64,000 nucleotides of DNA from Ramlibacter terrae (GTDB lineage Bacteria > Pseudomonadota > Gammaproteobacteria > Burkholderiales > Burkholderiaceae_C), in the NCBI GenBank assembly GCA_013127575.1, contig CP053418.1, positions 5,208,001 to 5,272,000 on the forward strand, written 5' to 3'. Numbering within the stretch: position 1 is the first letter of the stretch; every line of letters begins with the position of its first letter. A program made the translations under genes and the position numbers. Of the stretch, positions 33,643 through 41,963 are shown piece by piece. Under the pieces are notes generated by a model. The model had not been told where the DNA came from. It did no database searches and worked only from the letters and a program-made list of their open reading frames with translations.

Positions 33643-34226
33643 TCACCCGCGCTCGAATTTGAAGACGGCCGTGCCCGCGGTGAGGTTGGGCAGCACGCGC
33701 CGCTCCTGTCCGTCCTGCAGGCCGAAGGCGTCGGGATCGACAGGCGATTGCGCGTGGCCAGCACCTCGAAATCCTTGAACGTGCCGACGCGGATGTTGGG
33801 CGTGTCGTACCACTGGTAGGGCAGGCGCTTGGTCACCGGCATGCGGCCGCGCAGGATCGAAAGCCGGTTCGGCCAGTGGGCGAAGTTGGGAAAGGCGACG
33901 ATGCCCAGCTTGCCGACGCGCGCCGTTTCGCGCAGCATGGTCTCGGCGTTGCGCAGGTGCTGCAGCGTGTCGATCTGCAGCACGATGTCGAACGAATCGT
34001 CGTCGAACATCGACAGCCCCGCGTCCAGGTTCAGCTGGATCACGTTGACGCCGCGCTTGACGCAGGCCAGCACGTTGGCGTCGGCGATCTCGATGCCGTA
34101 GCCGGTGCAGCCGCGCTCGCGCTGCAGGTGGTCGAGCAGCGCGCCGTCGCCGCAACCGAGGTCGAGCACGCGGGCGCCTTGCGGCACCAGCCGCGCGATG
34201 GAGTGCAGCGTGGCGCGGTCCGTCAC
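33643..34226 (-). CDS. metW: Methionine biosynthesis protein MetW
   Basis: Class I AdoMet-methyltransferase-fold protein that works with MetX in homoserine acylation. 194 residues from the GTG at 34226, which overlaps the metX stop (GTGA). Shows ARVLDLGCGDGALLDHLQ (AdoMet motif I), GYGIEIADANVLACVKRGVN, DDDSFDIVLQIDTLQHLRNA, VAFPNFAHWPNRL and PYQWYDTPNIRVGTFKDFE. A break near 33738 probably involves a CCTGG (LSILDAFGLQ). The metX-metW pairing is conserved. Confidence 0.95.
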
Positions 34227-35391
34227 AGCACCGCCCCCGTCGTCAGTTCGCGCACCGCGGCGGCCGGCGCTTCGGCGGCGATGCGCTCGAAGTACGAGCG
34301 CACCACGCCGAGGTAGCGCGGGTCTTCGAGCAGGAAGGCGTCGTGGCCGTGCGGGGCGTCGATCTCCGCGTAGCTGAGGTCGCGGCCGTTATCGAGCAGC
34401 GCCTTGGCGATCTCGCGGCTGCGCGCCGGCGAGAAGCGCCAGTCGGTGCTGAAGCTCACGAGCAGGAACCTGGCCTGCGCGACCGCCAGCGCCTTGGCGA
34501 GGTTGCCGCCGGTGCGGCGCGCCGGGTCGAAGTAGTCGAGCGCGCGCGTGATCAGCAGGTAGGTGTTGGCATCGAAGTACTCGCTGAACTTGTCGCCCCT
34601 GGTAGCGCAGGTAGCTTTCGATCTGGAACTCGATGTCCTGCGTGGTGTAGCGCAGGTCGAGGCCCCTGGCGCAGCTGGCGGCCGAACTTGGCGTTCATCA
34701 CGTCGTCCGACAGGTACGTGATGTGGCCGATCATGCGGGCGATGCGCAGCCCGCGCTTGGGCACCACGCCGTGTTCGTAGAAGTGGCCGCCGTGGAAATC
34801 GGGGTCGGTCACGATCGCGCGCCGCGCCACCTCATTGAAGGCGATGTTCTCGGCGTTGAGGTTGGGCGCGCTGGCGACGACCACCGCGTGCCGCACCCGC
34901 TGCGGGTACTGCAGCGTCCACGACAGCGCCTGCATGCCGCCGAGGCTGCCGCCCATCACCGCCGCCAGCGTTTCGATGCCGAGCGCGTCGAGCAGGCGGG
35001 CCTGCGCGTCGACCCAGTCTTCGACCGTGACGACCGGAAAGTCGGCGCCGTACACCTTGCCGGTGGCGGGGTTGACGTGCATCGGGCCCGTGGAGCCGAA
35101 GCAGGAGCCCGGGTTGTTCACGCCGATGACGAAGAAGCGGTCGGTGTCCACCGGCTTGCCGGGGCCGATCATGGTGTCCCACCAGCCTTCGGAATTCTCC
35201 CGGCCGGCGTACACGCCCGCCACGTGGTGCGACGCGTTCAGCGCGTGGCAGATCAGCACCGCGTTGCTGCGGTCGGCGTTGAGCGTGCCGTAGGTTTCGT
35301 AGGCCAGTTCGTAGTTGCGCAGCGAAGCGCCGCTCTGCAACGCCAGTGGGGCGTCGAACGGCATGGAACGGGCAGTGGCGATCAAAGACAT
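34223..35391 (-). CDS. metX: Homoserine O-acyltransferase MetX
   Basis: Acylates homoserine (acetyl or succinyl donor; MetX proteins paired with MetW in proteobacteria are often succinyltransferases) in methionine synthesis. 389 residues of alpha/beta-hydrolase fold: YELAYETYGTLNADRSN, LICHALNASHHVAG, WWDTMIGPGKPVDT, MGGSLGGMQALSW (nucleophile Ser), LLVSFSTDWRFSP (Asp) and APHGHDAFLL (His). Two breaks, at 34604 and 34670, are CCCTGG sites read as CCCCTGG. The start at 35391 (MSLIATARSMPF) lies 3 bases after a SAM-II riboswitch; no ordinary strong ribosome-binding site precedes it, as expected for translational control. Confidence 0.95.
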
Positions 35392-35394
35392 GGT

Positions 35395-35443
35395 CTTTAG
35401 CGGAATTTATTGAGCGCCCGCAAGCGAAGGCAAATCGGCGCTG
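35395..35443 (-). promoter_or_regulatory. SAM-II riboswitch controlling metX
   Basis: Read on the minus strand the leader contains AGCGCC (35442-35437), GATTT (35436-35432), TCGCTTGCG, the closing strand GGCGCT (35418-35413), AATAAAT (35411-35405) and GCTAAAG (35401-35395), 3 bases before the metX ATG. The order, the spacing (13 bases between GATTT and the closing stem) and the conserved AATAAA and GCTAAA pieces match the compact SAM-II pseudoknot known upstream of metX. In that class the last element holds the ribosome-binding site, so AdoMet blocks translation. Confidence 0.88.
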
Positions 35444-35449
35444 AAGGAA

Positions 35450-35455
35450 AGTATA
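35450..35455 (-). promoter_or_regulatory. -10 box of the metX promoter
   Basis: TATACT on the minus strand, placed so that transcription would begin right at the SAM-II aptamer. No strong -35 is visible 17 bases upstream. Confidence 0.6.
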
Positions 35456-35461
35456 GCGGGC

Positions 35462-36022
35462 TCAGCGGGGCCAGAGCGCGATGACGCCCAGCACCGGGAA
35501 GATCGCGGCGCCGATGCCGTGCACCAGCTTGATCGGCACGCGCCGCGTGATGCGCTCGCCGAACCACACCACCGGCACGTTGGCCAGCATCATGCCCAGC
35601 GTGGTGCCGGCCACCACGGCGGCCCACGACTGGTACTGCGCCGCCAGCATCACCGTGGCGACCTGCGTCTTGTCGCCCATCTCCGCGAGGAAGAAGGCGA
35701 TGAGCGTGGCGCCGAACACGCCGAAGCGCGGCTTGGCCACGGCTTCGTCCTCATCGAGCTTGTCGGGGATCAGGATCCACACCGCCATGGCGATGAACGA
35801 CGCGCCGAGGATCCAGCGCAGCATGTCGGGCCCGAGGAACTGCGTCACCCAGGCGCCGACGGCGCCGGCGAGCCCGTGGTTGGCGAGCGTGGCCACCAGG
35901 ATGCCCATCACGATCGGCCACGGTTTCTTGAACCGGGCGGCGAGGACGAGGGAGAGGAGTTGCGTCTTGTCGCCCATTTCGGCGAGGGCGACGATGCCCG
36001 TGGAGATCAGGAAGGCTTCCAT
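35462..36022 (-). CDS. GDT1/TMEM165 (UPF0016) family cation transporter
   Basis: Inner-membrane Mn2+/Ca2+ exporter family. 186 residues, intact, with two copies of the diagnostic motif: IVALAEMGDKTQLLSLVLA (residues ~8-26) and AFFLAEMGDKTQVATVMLA (~110-128), each inside a hydrophobic three-helix half. The start at 36022 (MEAFLISTG) has an excellent GGAGG 7 bases upstream. It is divergent from the ammonium-transporter gene and lies just upstream of metX; the metX promoter sits beyond its stop codon. I looked for a manganese (yybP-ykoY) riboswitch in its leader and did not see one. Confidence 0.93.
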   Translation of the reverse strand: MEAFLISTGIVALAEMGDKTQLLSLVLAARFKKPWPIVMGILVATLANHGLAGAVGAWVTQFLGPDMLRWILGASFIAMAVWILIPDKLDEDEAVAKPRFGVFGATLIAFFLAEMGDKTQVATVMLAAQYQSWAAVVAGTTLGMMLANVPVVWFGERITRRVPIKLVHGIGAAIFPVLGVIALWPR

Positions 36023-36161
36023 TTGCAGCCTCCAATGGTAGGCGGATCGGCGCACCCGCCGGCGCACGCAAGTGGCTCAGTTTTTGCTTTGTTTTGGTGC
36101 GCCGGCTGAATCTGGCCGGAAACCGCACCAATAACAGGCATTTCATCCCGAGGAGACACCC

Positions 36162-37360
36162 ATGGAAGCACTCAAACAGGGCTCGGACGTCCTGTTCATC
36201 CTGCTCGGCGCGATCCTCGTGCTGGCCATGCACTCGGGTTTCGCGTTCCTCGAACTCGGCACCGTGCGCAAGAAGAACCAGGTCAACGCCCCGGTCAAGA
36301 TCCTGGTGGACTTCGCGGTCTCCACCATCGCGTACTTCTTCGTCGGCTACGGCGTGGCCTACGGCGTCAGCTTCTGGTCGGTGCCGACCAGCTGGTGGCG
36401 CGCAGCGGCTACGACCTGGTCAAGTTCTTCTTCCTGCTCACGTTCGCGGCGGCCATCCCGGCGATCATCTCCGGCGGCATCGCGGAACGGGCGCGCTTCT
36501 ACCCGCAGCTGATCGCCACCGCGATCATCGTGGGGCTGGTCTACCCGCTGTTCGAAGGCGTGGCCGGAACCAGCGCTTCGGCATCCGGGCCTGGATCAAG
36601 GGCGTGACCGGCGAGGAGTTCCACGATTTCGCGGGCTCCATCGTGGTGCATGCGGTCGGCGGCTGGCTGGCGCTGCCCGCGGTGCTGCTGCTCGGCGCCC
36701 GCAGCAACCGCTACCGCAAGGACGGCGGCATCTCGGCCCACCCGCCCTCGAACATCCCGTTCGGCGCTGGGCGCCCTGGATCCTCACGGTCGGCTGGTTC
36801 GGCTTCAACGTGATGAGCGCGCAGACCATCGACAAGGTCTCGGGCCTGGTGGCCGTCAACTCGCTGATGGCGATGGTCGGCGGCACGCTGGCTGCGCTGG
36901 CGCTGGGCCGCAACGATCCCGGCTTCGTCCACAACGGCCCGCTCGCCGGGCTGGTGGCGGTCTGCGCCGGCAGCGACCTGATGCACCCGCTGGGCGCGCT
37001 GGTGGTCGGCGGGGGCGCCGGCGCGATCTTCGTGGTGATGTTCACCCTGACCCAGAACCGCTGGAAGATCGACGACGTGCTGGGCGTCTGGCCGCTGCAC
37101 GGCCTGTGCGGACTGTGGGGCGGCATCGCCGCCGGGATCTTCGGCAGCAAGGCGCTGGGCGGGCTGGGCGGCGTGAGCTTCGGGGCACAGCTGATCGGCA
37201 GCCTGCTGGGCGTGGCCTGGCGCTGCTGGCCGGCTTCGCCCTCTACGGCGGCATCAAGGCCGCGGTGGGATTGCGGCTGTCGGCCGAGGAGGAACACGAG
37301 GGCGCGGACCTCGCGATCCACCGCATCGGGTCGACGCCGGAACGCGAAGTGAATTGGTAA
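36162..37360 (+). CDS. amt: Ammonium transporter, Amt family
   Basis: Trimeric ammonium channel, about 399 residues and 11 transmembrane helices. No separate signal peptide; starts MEALKQGSDVLFILLGAILV with GAGGAG 6-11 bases before the ATG. Landmarks: FLELGTVRKKNQVNAPVKIL, ISGGIAERARFYPQL, EFHDFAGSIVVHAVGGWLAL (first pore His), FGFNVMSAQTIDK, NGPLAGLVAVCAGSDLMHPL and LGVWPLHGLCGLWGGIAAGI (second pore His). Breaks near 36392, 36570, 36766-36774 and 37222; the last three restore at CCTGG (GVAWNQRFGI, FLALGAWILT, GVAWALLAGF). No glnK neighbour. Confidence 0.93.
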
Positions 37361-37466
37361 GTGCACATGCGCCCATAAAAGCGCATAATGCCGCCGTGGA
37401 CGGCCAAGCCGTCTGCATGGTTTGCGGTGTTGTGTCGGTCTCGCGTGGTTTGTTATTGCGTCTTGC

Positions 37467-37502
37467 GGACTCCATCGCTTTGTGCGTTTTCTCTAGGAGT
37501 CC
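37467..37502 (+). promoter_or_regulatory. Leader hairpin hiding the ribosome-binding site of the first RRM gene
   Basis: GGACTCC (37467-37473) pairs perfectly with GGAGTCC (37496-37502), and the latter contains the Shine-Dalgarno AGGAG (37495-37499) 8 bases before the ATG. The loop is 22 bases. The same pair recurs before the second RRM gene. A CATAAT -10 lies at 37384-37389, giving a leader of about 115 bases. Confidence 0.65.
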
Positions 37503-37507
37503 CATTC

Positions 37508-37917
37508 ATGGGCAACAAACTTTACGTGGCAACCCCCTACTCTACTCGTACCGCGACAGCGACATGGAACAAGCGTTCAGCCAGTACGGCACCGTGACTT
37601 CCGCAAAGGTCATGATGGAGCGCGACACCGGCCGTTCGAAGGGCTTCGGCTTCGTCGAAATGTCCAGCCCGGCCGAGGCGCAAGCCGCGATCGAAGGCAT
37701 GAACGGCCAGCAGATCGGTGGCCGTGGCCTCGTGGTGAACGAAGCCCGTCCGATGGAAGCCCGTCCCCCGCGTAGCGGTGGCGGCGGCTTCGGCGGCGGT
37801 GGCGGCGGCTACGGTGGTGGCGGCGGCGGCGGCTTCGGTGGTGGCGGCGGTGGCCGTCGCGAAGGCGGCGGTGGCGGCGGCTACGGCGGCGGCGGCGGTG
37901 GCCGCGACCGTTACTGA
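37508..37917 (+). CDS. Glycine-rich RNA-binding protein with one RRM domain (copy 1)
   Basis: About 136 residues. The RRM (residues 1-~80) has KLYV...DSDMEQAFSQYGTVTSAKVM, with RNP1 as SKGFGFVEM; a glycine-rich tail of GGGGGYGGG and RREGG repeats ends GGRDRY. Bacterial members are small single-stranded-RNA binders, often cold-induced; that role is inferred. A damaged patch at 37530-37550 breaks the frame within what should be RNP2 (GNLPYSYR in the paralogue-like form). Followed by a terminator, then by a second paralogue. Confidence 0.9.
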
Positions 37918-37948
37918 GCACGCAGCCCGGCAGTTCTGCCGGCGAGAC

Positions 37949-37976
37949 AAGGGGCCCTTCGGGGCCCTTTTCTTTG
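37949..37976 (+). terminator. Rho-independent terminator after the first RRM gene
   Basis: AAGGGGCCC-TTC-GGGGCCCTT is a GC-rich hairpin (one mismatch or bulge) followed by TTTTCTTT. Confidence 0.8.
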
Positions 37977-38139
37977 CAGCGACGCTTGCCATTTGTCACG
38001 GACGGCGCGCTTCCGCCCCCTTGCCAGCACCCCGTTCATCTGCTTCATAATGGAATTGCGTGGGGCTAGCAGTACCGCGCTGGGTGCGGTGAACAGGTGC
38101 CTTTCCGTCGCTTGAGAGTACGAATGCGTTCGCGGTTGT

Positions 38140-38183
38140 GGGACTCCATCGCTCTGGTCAATCTTTGTTTTCTGAGGAGTCCC
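38140..38183 (+). promoter_or_regulatory. Leader hairpin hiding the ribosome-binding site of the second RRM gene
   Basis: GGGACTCC (38140-38147) pairs perfectly over 8 bases with GGAGTCCC (38176-38183). The AGGAG Shine-Dalgarno (38175-38179) is inside the 3' arm, 9 bases before the ATG at 38189. Thirteen bases, GGACTCCATCGCT, are identical to the first copy's leader. A CATAAT -10 sits at 38046-38051. Confidence 0.65.
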
Positions 38184-38188
38184 TGTAG

Positions 38189-38747
38189 ATGGGCAACAAA
38201 CTGTATGTCGGCAACCTGCCTTACCGGGTGCGCGACAGCGATCTCGAACAGGCGTTCGCGCAGTACGGCGCCGTGAACAGCGCCAAGGTGATGATGGAAC
38301 GCGAAACCGGCCGCTCCAAGGGCTTCGGCTTCGTTGAAATGGGCAGCGATGCCGAGGCGCAAGCCGCGATCGAAGGCATGAACGGCCAGTCCCCCGGGCG
38401 GCCGCAGCATCGTCGTCAACGAAGCGCGCCCGATGGAAGCGCGCCCGCGCAGCGGCGGCTTCGGCGGCGGCGGTGGTGGTTACGGCGGCGGTGGCGGCGG
38501 CTACGGTGGTGGCGGCGGCGGTTACGGCGGCGGCGGTGGCGGTGGCCGCCGTGAAGGCGGCGGTGGCGGCTACGGCGGCGGTGGCGGCGGTGGCCGTCGC
38601 GAAGGCGGTGGCGGCGGCTACGGCGGCGGTGGCGGCCAGGACGGCGGCTTCCGCAGCCCCTACGGCGCCGGCCCGCGCGGCGGCGGCGGTGGCCGCGGCG
38701 GCAACGGCGGTGGCGGCTACGGTGGCGGCGGCAACGGCGGCTACTGA
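38189..38747 (+). CDS. Glycine-rich RNA-binding protein with one RRM domain (copy 2)
   Basis: About 186 residues and a clear paralogue of the gene at 37508. The RRM is complete: KLYVGNLPYRVRDSDLEQAF (RNP2) and RSKGFGFVEMGSDAEAQAAI (RNP1), closing with VVNEARPMEARPR. A long glycine tail (~100 residues) has repeated YGGGGGG and RREGGGGG blocks and ends GGGGNGGY. A break near 38390 restores at CCTGG (GQSLGGRSIVVNEA). It has its own promoter, leader hairpin and terminator, so the two copies are independent units. Confidence 0.92.
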
Positions 38748-39734
38748 GCTTCCCTGCTCATGAACGAAAGGCCTGCGCGAGCAGGCCTTTTCGTTGGCGC
38801 TGAGCGCCTGCGGCGGGCTGTACGCAGAGGACGCAGAGGTTTCGCAGAATTCGCAAAAGGACTCCAAAGCCTATTGAAGTTTTCTTTGACTCTTCTGCGT
38901 CCTCTGCGAATCCTTTGCGTCCTCTGCGTACAAGCCCGCCGCAGGCGCTCCTGCCGTTCTACGACCCGGCGCCCCCGATGCTTGCGCGGACGCCCCGCCA
39001 GCACGCGGTCGAAGAGGGGATCCGGCAGCATGCGCAGCAGCTTGGCCACCACGCCCATCTGCCGGGGAATCACGCTGTAGCTGCGGCCGCTTTCGATCGT
39101 GCGGAAGGCCTTGTCGGCAAAGGCCTCCGGCGTCATCAGGAAAGGCATGCCGTACCGGTTCTGCCGAGTGAGCGGCGTGTCGACGTAGCCCGGCGAGATG
39201 GTCACGACCTTCACGCCGCTGCCCCGCAGTTCGCCGCGCAGGCTTTCGCAATAGCTGATCACCGCCGCCTTGCTGGCGCAGTAGCCGCCGTGTCCCGGCA
39301 GGCCGCGGATGCCGGCGACGCTGGCGATGCCGACCAGCCGGCCGCTGCCGCGTTGCGCCATCGGCTGCACGAAAGGGTGGAAGGTGGCCGCCAGCCCGAC
39401 ATTGTTGGTGGCGAACGTGCGCGCCAGCACGTCGAGGTCCGATCGCTCCGCCGTGTCGACGCCGATGCTGATGCCGGCGTTGGCGACGACCACGTCGGGG
39501 ACGCCCTGCGCGCCGAGGCACGCCGTGCCGGCGGCGACGATGCTGTCGGTGTCGCCCACGTCGGCGCCGTAGACGCGCCAGCCCTCCGGCGGTATGCCGC
39601 GGGAGTTCGCCCAGTCGGCCATCTCCGAACTGCGGCGCGCAACCAGCGCCAGCCGGAAGCCCGCCGGTGGTAGCGCCACGCGAGCGCCGGCCGATGCCGC
39701 TCGACGCGCCCGTGATGAATGCCAGCGGCTCCAC
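38741..39734 (-). CDS. Short-chain dehydrogenase/reductase
   Basis: Classical SDR. From the GTG at 39734: VEPLAFITGASSGIG (nucleotide-binding), GADVGDTDSIV, VVVANAGISIGV (NAG), RLVGIASVAGIRG (Ser) and GYCASKAAVISYCESLRGEL (Tyr-xxx-Lys), then SPGYVDTPLT. The natural end is probably near RMLPDPLFDRVLAGRPRKHR (about 38980). The frame stays open through the inverted-repeat element to a stop at 38741, adding roughly 80 odd, arginine-rich residues. Breaks near 39672 and 39690 restore at CCWGG sites (GIGQALAWRYHLAGFRLAL). It starts 2 bases after the lptC stop. Substrate unknown. Confidence 0.82.
38763..38795 (+). terminator. Rho-independent terminator after the second RRM gene
   Basis: AAAGGCCTGC-GCGA-GCAGGCCTTT is a perfect 10-bp stem with a tetraloop, followed by TCGTT. 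It is nearly symmetric (AACGAAAGG and CCTTTTCGTT), so it may act in both directions. Confidence 0.82.
38802..38950. repeat. 149-bp inverted-repeat element (MITE-like)
   Basis: The ends GAGCGCCTGCGGCGGGCT (38802-38819) and its complement (38933-38950) match exactly. Inside, both arms carry TACGCAGAGGACGCA and further CGCAGAGGA units, with an A/T-richer centre near 38865-38890. The whole region can fold back on itself. It has no coding capacity of its own and lies at the 3' end of the SDR gene. Confidence 0.8.
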
Positions 39735-39736
39735 GG

Positions 39737-40350
39737 TCAGCGTTCCCGCGGCTGCAGCACGCCGCGCACGTTGCCGCGCAGCTGCATCACCCGGTCGAGG
39801 TTGTCGTACTCGAGGTTGTCGGCCTCGAAGCGGTCGTTGCCGCGCGTGATGCGCACCGGCTTGTTCGACCGGACGCGCTCGACGTCGAGGAAGGCGTGCA
39901 GGAACTCGCCCCGGATCTCGAGCCGCGCCGGCCCGGCGCCGCGTTGGCGGAGGGCTCGCGCGTGACCACGGCATCGCCGATCAACTGCACCTGCGTGCCG
40001 TCGCCGTTGCTGATCGCCTTGCGGGCGCTGGCCACCGTCAGCGCGCCGGTCGCGTTGTTGTACGAGCGGATGCGCGGCTGGTCGATCTCGAAGGTGTCGG
40101 TGTCGGGGAAGTGCTTGGCCTCGGCGCCGCGGATGTCGCTGCGCAGGCGCCCGGAGGCCTCGAACGACTTCACCGAGAAGCCGCGCAGGAAGTAGTCCGG
40201 ATCGTGCGTCGGCGCGCTCTCGGCCGCGGGCGCCTGCAGCACCGGCGTGTTGCGCGCCAGCCAGTAGGTGCCCAGCGCCAGCAGGCCCATCAGCATGATG
40301 GGCAGGTAGATCGTCAGGCGATCCAGCGCGCGGCCGAAGCCGGAGCTCAC
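39737..40350 (-). CDS. lptC: LPS export protein LptC
   Basis: Bitopic inner-membrane protein that passes lipopolysaccharide from LptBFG to LptA. About 204 residues. N-terminal anchor LTIYLPIMLMGLLALGTYWL, then the periplasmic beta-jellyroll with DPDYFLRGFSVKSFEASGRL, HFPDTDTFEIDQPRIRSYN, QVQLIGDAVVTRE and FEADNLEYDNLDRVMQLRGN. The GTG at 40350 overlaps the kdsC stop (GTGA). One break near 39945 restores at CCAGG (AAPGPARLEIRGEFLH). lptA, which usually follows, is not here; an SDR gene takes its place. Confidence 0.92.
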
Positions 40351-40889
40351 GCGTAGCCCTCGAGGAACTCGGCGTAGCGGCCCGACGCCACCAGCAGCAG
40401 GTCGCAGAACTCGCGCGCCGCGCCCGGCCCGCCGCGCGCGCGCGTCACATAAGCGGCGCACTGCAGCACCTCGGCCTGCGCGTGCGGCGGCGCCACCGCC
40501 AGCTTGCAGCGGCGCAGCACCGGCAGGTCGGGCCAGTCGTCGCCGATGGCGGCCGCCTGCGACCAGTCGAGGCCCAGCGCGGCCAGCACGCTTTCGGCGG
40601 CCGGGCGCTTGTCTTCGGTGCCGTAGTGCACGTGCGTCACGCCCGGGGCTTCGAGCCGGCGGCGCAGCGGCGCCGAGTCGCGGCCGGTGACCACCGCCGG
40701 CGTGATGCCGGCGCGCTGCAGCAGCTTGATGCCGAAGCCGTCGAGCGTGTGGAAGCGCTTGATCGTCTCGCCGGCGTCGGTCAGGTAGATGCTGCCGTCG
40801 GTCATCACGCCGTCGATATCGAAGAACGCCACGCGGATGCCTTGCGCGGCGAGCAGCAGTTCGGGAGCGAACGAGAGCGCGGGCGCCAC
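40347..40889 (-). CDS. kdsC: 3-deoxy-D-manno-octulosonate 8-phosphate phosphatase KdsC
   Basis: Removes phosphate from KDO-8-phosphate in lipopolysaccharide core synthesis. 180 residues, intact, small cap-less HAD enzyme: VAFFDIDGVMTDGSIYL (nucleophile Asp), PAVVTGRDSAPLRRRL (Thr), HYGTEDKRPAAESVLAAL (Lys) and AAIGDDWPDLPVLRRCKLAV (metal Asp pair). The GTG at 40889 (VAPALSFAPELL) is 1 base after the kdsD stop. Order kdsD-kdsC-lptC is the conserved arrangement. Confidence 0.95.
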   Translation of the reverse strand: MAPALSFAPELLLAAQGIRVAFFDIDGVMTDGSIYLTDAGETIKRFHTLDGFGIKLLQRAGITPAVVTGRDSAPLRRRLEAPGVTHVHYGTEDKRPAAESVLAALGLDWSQAAAIGDDWPDLPVLRRCKLAVAPPHAQAEVLQCAAYVTRARGGPGAAREFCDLLLVASGRYAEFLEGYA

Positions 40890-40890
40890 C

Positions 40891-41916
40891 TCAGATGACC
40901 TTGGCGCGCATCAGGTCGTTGGAGTTCACGGCGCCGCACAAACGATCCTCGGCGTCGACCACCAGCACGCTGGTGATGCGATGCTGCTCCATCAGGCGCG
41001 CCGCCTCCGCGGCCAGTGCGTCGTTGCGCATCGTGCGCGGCCCGGGGTGCATCACTTCGTGCGCCTTCTTGTTGCGAAGGTCGGCGCCGGTCTCCACCAG
41101 CCGGCGCAGGTCGCCGTCGGTGAAGATGCCCAGCACGCGGCCTTCGGCGTCGACGACGGCGGAGGCGCCCAGGCCCTTGCGGCTCATCTCGCGCATCATT
41201 TCCGGGAACGGCGTTTCCGGCAGCACGCGCGGGACGGCGTCGCCGCTGCGCATCACGTCCACCAGGTGCGTCAGCAGCTTGCGGCCCAGCGCGCCGCCGG
41301 GATGCGAACGCGCGAAGTCTTCGGTGCGGAAGCCCCGCGCATCGAGCACGGCCACGGCCAGTGCATCGCCCAGCGCGAGTTGCGCCGTGGTGCTGGCGGT
41401 CGGCGCCAGGTTCAGCGGGCAGGCTTCCTTCTCGACACCGCTGTCCAGCAGGATGTCGGCGTGGCGGGCCGGGGTCGAGCGCGGGTTGCCGGTCATGGCC
41501 ACGAGCGGCGCGCCGAGCCGCTTCAGCACCGGCAGCAGCACGGTGATCTCGTCGCTTTCGCCACCGTTGGAGATCGCCAGCACCAGGTCGATCGGCTTGA
41601 TCATGCCGAGGTCGCCGTGGCTCGCTTCGGCCGGGTGCACGAACATGGCGGCGGTGCCGGTGGACGCCAGCGTGGCGGCGATCTTGCGGCCGATGTGGCC
41701 GCTCTTGCCCATGCCCATGATGACGACGCGTCCGCGCACCTGCAGCAGCGCCTCGACCGCTTGCGCGAAGCTGTCGCCGGTGCGCTGTTTCAATCCCGAG
41801 GACGGCGGAGGCTTCGATGTCGAAAGTCTCGTGCGCGAAGCGCAACGCGCGCTCGCGATCGAAACCGCTTTGCGTCGCCGGCTCGGCGAGCAGCGCTTGG
41901 GGGGCGGCAGGCTCAT
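40891..41916 (-). CDS. kdsD: D-arabinose 5-phosphate isomerase KdsD
   Basis: Interconverts ribulose-5-phosphate and arabinose-5-phosphate, the first KDO step. About 341 residues. SIS domain with VVIMGMGKSGHIGRKIAATL, FVHPAEASHGDLGMI and LAISNGGESDEITVLLPVL; then SHPGGALGRKLL and two CBS domains (VLPETPFPEMMREMSRKGLG to KAHEVM, and RTMRNDALAAEAARLMEQHR). The start at 41916 is MSLPPP; a C-run near 41900 has lost a base (MSLPPPQALLAEPATQ). A CCTGG near 41796 gained a C (SAVLGLKQRTG). It is divergent from the Kef-type antiporter. Confidence 0.94.
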   Translation of the reverse strand: MSLPPPKRCSPSRRRKAVSIASARCASRTRLSTSKPPPSSGLKQRTGDSFAQAVEALLQVRGRVVIMGMGKSGHIGRKIAATLASTGTAAMFVHPAEASHGDLGMIKPIDLVLAISNGGESDEITVLLPVLKRLGAPLVAMTGNPRSTPARHADILLDSGVEKEACPLNLAPTASTTAQLALGDALAVAVLDARGFRTEDFARSHPGGALGRKLLTHLVDVMRSGDAVPRVLPETPFPEMMREMSRKGLGASAVVDAEGRVLGIFTDGDLRRLVETGADLRNKKAHEVMHPGPRTMRNDALAAEAARLMEQHRITSVLVVDAEDRLCGAVNSNDLMRAKVI

Positions 41917-41963
41917 CCCCGGATTTTATCGGGTGCCAACGTCGAGCCGGATAGCATAGTGGG

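Noticed and set aside
35462..36161. Manganese (yybP-ykoY) riboswitch upstream of the GDT1-family gene
   Set aside because: The leader is about 140 bases and GC-rich, but I do not see the conserved loop sequences of that class; only a strong GGAGG site is evident.
37911..38867. Alanine-rich minus-strand frame opposite the second RRM gene
   Set aside because: It is the complement of the glycine-rich tail (GGC/GGT read as GCC/ACC) and has no independent support.
38802..38950. Complete insertion sequence
   Set aside because: There is no transposase reading frame in the 149 bp; only the inverted ends and internal units are present.
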